A DNA stretch of 7,351 nucleotides from positions 1-7,351 of the forward strand of contig CAMLEF010000238.1 of the NCBI GenBank assembly GCA_946478675.1, in the 5' to 3' direction. A program made the position numbers and the translations under genes. Positions 5,549-7,351 of the stretch are shown in pieces; the stretch's first letter is position 1; each line of letters starts with the position of its first letter. The notes beneath the pieces are model-generated. The model worked only from the letters and a program-made list of their open reading frames with translations, made no database searches and was not told the origin of the DNA. This DNA is from an uncultured Flavobacteriales bacterium (GTDB taxonomy: Bacteria > Bacteroidota > Bacteroidia > Palsa-965).

Positions 5549-7127
5549 CGAAACCGGATTTTTCATTGTCTTCAATGATCAATCCGGTTTTTTCTTTGGC
5601 ATAAACCCCTGTATTCAAAGCAATAAAAGCAAACACTCCGTTAATCCGGCTGGTTCGATATTGCCCATTTTTGTGATCATAACGAATTCCGTCGGGAAAA
5701 ATGAAATCTTGCAGCTTCGTTTTACCGGAGTAGTCGCTACTTTCCCACAATAGCGCGGCTTTCAGAGCAAGTTCAAGGTTCTTCTCAACATACATTTCGG
5801 GGTTCGATAAATTTATTCCGGCCTTTTCGATCTGCTCCAACAGCTCCGCGATTTCACCTTTGAATTTCGTTTCGAACTTCATGTGCATTTCCTTCGGAAT
5901 TTCCCCAAGTGCAAACCGCTCGTTCAAGGTGTCCAGTTTCTTTTCCAGTTCGGTGATGTTTCTTTTATAGGCAGGTGTAAGTTCGCGGCTTTCTGCGGTC
6001 AATTCCTCAACCTTTTCAAGCAGGGCTGTTTTAAGCGGGGCAACTAACTTCTCGTCAATCTGCAATTCACTGAGCACGCCTTTAAAGTGATCGTGCATTA
6101 GCTCCGCGCGGCGATTACATTTACAACCCTTTTGGTTGCATTTGTAGTAATACAGCCCTTTCTTCTTTACGATATATCCAGCATAGCCCGTCCCGCAATA
6201 TTGGCACCTGACAAATGATTTCAGCGGCAGATTGTCGTTTACTTTGTTGTGCGTGTAGCCGTGGTGGTTCTTGCTTTTCTTGGCATTTACTTGAAGGAAC
6301 AGTTCACGCGATACAATTGGCTTATGCTTCGCCTTAACTACTTCACCTTCGATAAGCGACGAAACAATATAGCCGCAATAGAACGGGTTTCTGAATATCT
6401 CCGATAAGCGTTTTGAATTCATCTGTTTCTTAGGCCAGCCTGCTGCAATCAATCGTTCGATGATTTCAACATCGGTGATTGATTGCTGCGCCTTCCATTC
6501 AAATGCCTTTTTAATCAACGGCGCAAATTTTTCGTCAGGTACAACTTTTTTCTCACTACCGTCCGCTACATTCTTGTACCCGGCAGGAGCTTTAGTACAC
6601 CATTCTCCTTTGCGCAGACGCTCCTGCATTCCATCAATTGTTTTCATGCGTCGCTGGTCATTATCATGTTGGGCGAACAGTAGCAACATATTCTGCATAA
6701 AAACGCCAGTCGGGTTATGTGTATCAACTGGAGCTGCTACAGAATCAAGATGAATGCCTGAGTTTCGGAGTTTGCGGGTTAACCAAATAGCATTATCGCC
6801 GGATCGGGAAAACCTGTCCAGCGTGTAAACGATAATTGTTGAAACGCGATTGCGTTTTGCAAACGCGATCATTTGCGTAAACTCTTTACGTTCGTCCGTC
6901 TGGGCACTTTCATAAGTGCCACCGAACGTTCCTACAACGGTTAACCCTTTACGCTGGGCGAACTGCATACATTCACGCTGTTGGATTTCAAGTGAGTTAT
7001 TTTCCATTTGCTCGGCCGAAGAAACACGCGTATAAATAATTGCATCGCGGTTATTTGTCTTCACGCCCGCACGTTTGTGTTTGGCAAATTTCGTGAAGTC
7101 ATTGGAGGTTGAAATTGCAGGTATCAT
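5511..7127 (-). CDS. Large serine recombinase (site-specific integrase)
   Basis: This 538-residue protein is a large serine recombinase that would integrate and excise a mobile element by double-strand cleavage through a 5'-phosphoserine link. The resolvase-type catalytic domain spans about residues 28-165: YTRVSSAEQ holds the likely nucleophile S36 with R34, LDRFSR (103-108) supplies the second conserved Arg pair, and a long helix follows near 140-175. A recombinase DNA-binding domain follows at about 180-285 (KAPAGYKNV; RNPFYCGYIV). A zinc ribbon follows at about 305-340, with C308-x2-C311 and C330/C335/C337. Residues about 365-440 are Lys/Glu/Leu-rich and look like the coiled coil of this family. 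Length is normal. The only Met ahead of the nucleophile is M1, preceded by an A-rich leader without a Shine-Dalgarno sequence, which fixes the start. The last 12 residues (VARRGIEPLLPE) are antisense tRNA-Glu, so the natural tail may differ in the excised form. The gene is less GC-rich than the PKD gene, which suggests transfer. Confidence 0.95.
   Translation of the reverse strand: MIPAISTSNDFTKFAKHKRAGVKTNNRDAIIYTRVSSAEQMENNSLEIQQRECMQFAQRKGLTVVGTFGGTYESAQTDERKEFTQMIAFAKRNRVSTIIVYTLDRFSRSGDNAIWLTRKLRNSGIHLDSVAAPVDTHNPTGVFMQNMLLLFAQHDNDQRRMKTIDGMQERLRKGEWCTKAPAGYKNVADGSEKKVVPDEKFAPLIKKAFEWKAQQSITDVEIIERLIAAGWPKKQMNSKRLSEIFRNPFYCGYIVSSLIEGEVVKAKHKPIVSRELFLQVNAKKSKNHHGYTHNKVNDNLPLKSFVRCQYCGTGYAGYIVKKKGLYYYKCNQKGCKCNRRAELMHDHFKGVLSELQIDEKLVAPLKTALLEKVEELTAESRELTPAYKRNITELEKKLDTLNERFALGEIPKEMHMKFETKFKGEIAELLEQIEKAGINLSNPEMYVEKNLELALKAALLWESSDYSGKTKLQDFIFPDGIRYDHKNGQYRTSRINGVFAFIALNTGVYAKEKTGLIIEDNEKSGFVARRGIEPLLPE
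5514..5550. other. Putative attachment-site region in the tRNA-Glu 3' half
   Basis: The 3' half of the tRNA is the probable crossover region of the neighbouring mobile element. A recombinase gene points into it and overlaps it, and the tRNA is intact, as expected when an incoming element restores the 3' end. I see no second copy of this sequence elsewhere in the window, so the exact core and the other attachment site cannot be defined. The boundaries given are those of the tRNA part shared with the recombinase reading frame. Confidence 0.45.
5551..5593 (+). terminator. Rho-independent terminator after tRNA-Glu
   Basis: AAACCGGATT (5551-5560) pairs perfectly with AATCCGGTTT (5581-5590). Inside the loop a second stem forms from TCATTG (5563-5568) and CAATGA (5573-5578) around TCTT. 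A run of six T (5588-5593) follows on the plus strand only. It starts 3 bases after the tRNA, so it should end the tRNA transcript. It lies wholly within the 3' coding part of the minus-strand recombinase gene, and on that strand no T-run follows the stem. Confidence 0.82.
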
Positions 7128-7132
7128 TTGGA

Positions 7133-7285
7133 TTATTTTTTTGGTTGTGGATGAATGGTGCGAAGAATGATTTCAGCGTACAGCTTCAATTGTTCGCACA
7201 AATATTCAGCCTGTTCATTTGTCAGATTTTCAAGCCCTTTAAATGTTTTGAGCTTTTCGGGTGTCAGCTTTTGAACGTTCGACAT
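7133..7285 (-). CDS. Small protein upstream of the recombinase, function unknown
   Basis: ATG at 7285-7283 opens a 50-codon frame ending TAA at 7135-7133, just 5 bases before the recombinase ATG on the same strand. The close spacing suggests one transcript and possibly translational coupling. The product starts MSNVQKLTPEKLKTF and ends in IHPQPKK. It is rich in Lys, Glu and Leu, lacks a signal peptide or membrane segment, and looks like two short helices (LTPEKLKTF and NLTNEQAEYLCEQLKLYA). From memory, short proteins with an LTPE-K-L..GLENLT-type start are common just upstream of integrases in Bacteroidota elements, which supports a real gene; no function is known to me. The bases before the start (TTTTAGAAA) are A/T-rich, without a Shine-Dalgarno sequence. 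It could be a recombination accessory or control factor, but that is speculation. Confidence 0.72.
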   Translation of the reverse strand: MSNVQKLTPEKLKTFKGLENLTNEQAEYLCEQLKLYAEIILRTIHPQPKK

Positions 7286-7351
7286 TTTCTAAAACGTGCC
7301 GCCCGGATCGCGGAATTCGCGTACCGTTGCGTGTTCGCTTTATTACAAAAC
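7286..7351. other. GC-rich leader or gene end of unknown role at the window edge
   Basis: The 66 bases upstream of the small gene are clearly more GC-rich over about 7292-7335 than the genes they precede. On the minus strand, one frame has TAATAA and then reads SEHATVREFRDPGGTF before a TAG three bases ahead of the small-gene ATG, with no start codon. The other two frames are open to the edge and end inside the small gene. The stretch could be a leader, a recombination site or the 3' end of another gene; it cannot be decided here. Confidence 0.35.

Noticed and set aside
6460..6753. Plus-strand frame of 97 codons opposite the recombinase
   Set aside because: It is fully antisense to the conserved catalytic and DNA-binding region of the recombinase and shows no recognisable feature.
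5549..7351. Second attachment site of the element within the window
   Set aside because: I found no repeat of the tRNA 3' half (ggttcgattcccctacggg) to the right of the recombinase, so the far end must lie outside the window if the element is intact.

Overview
The window looks like chromosomal DNA of a Bacteroidota bacterium (Chitinophagaceae/Sphingobacteriales-like; the family is a guess). The reasons are an exact match to the Bacteroidota promoter form TTTG-N19-TAnnTTTG in front of a tRNA gene, A-rich leaders without Shine-Dalgarno sequences before the recombinase-side genes, and a very large secreted PKD-repeat protein typical of gliding, Type IX-secreting members of the phylum.

Layout. 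(1) Positions 1-5315, minus strand: one uninterrupted reading frame that starts with a signal peptide and is still open at the left window edge, so at least 1771 residues are visible. It is a tandem array of about 21 PKD-like domains plus the start of another. It is GC-rich, nearly free of lysine, and has a conserved cysteine pair in most units. (2) Positions 5316-5476: a short intergenic region that carries the tRNA promoter and the start-side leader of the PKD gene. (3) Positions 5477-5548, plus strand: an intact tRNA-Glu (anticodon UUC) followed by a hairpin-plus-T-run terminator. (4) Positions 5511-7127, minus strand: a 538-residue large serine recombinase whose coding sequence runs through the terminator and into the tRNA in antisense, ending at the anticodon loop. 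(5) Positions 7133-7285, minus strand: a 50-residue small protein ending 5 bases before the recombinase start, probably in the same operon. (6) Positions 7286-7351: a short GC-rich stretch of unknown role at the window edge.

Interpretation. The right part is probably the recombinase end of an integrated mobile element sitting at the 3' end of tRNA-Glu. The PKD gene and the 5' part of the tRNA would then be host chromosome. A recombinase gene abutting and overlapping a tRNA 3' end is the classic integration-site signature, but such targets are usually associated with tyrosine recombinases, so a large serine recombinase here is the most unusual point of the window. The far end of the element and the second attachment site lie outside the window. 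No CRISPR array, insertion sequence, riboswitch, replication origin or second RNA gene was recognised.
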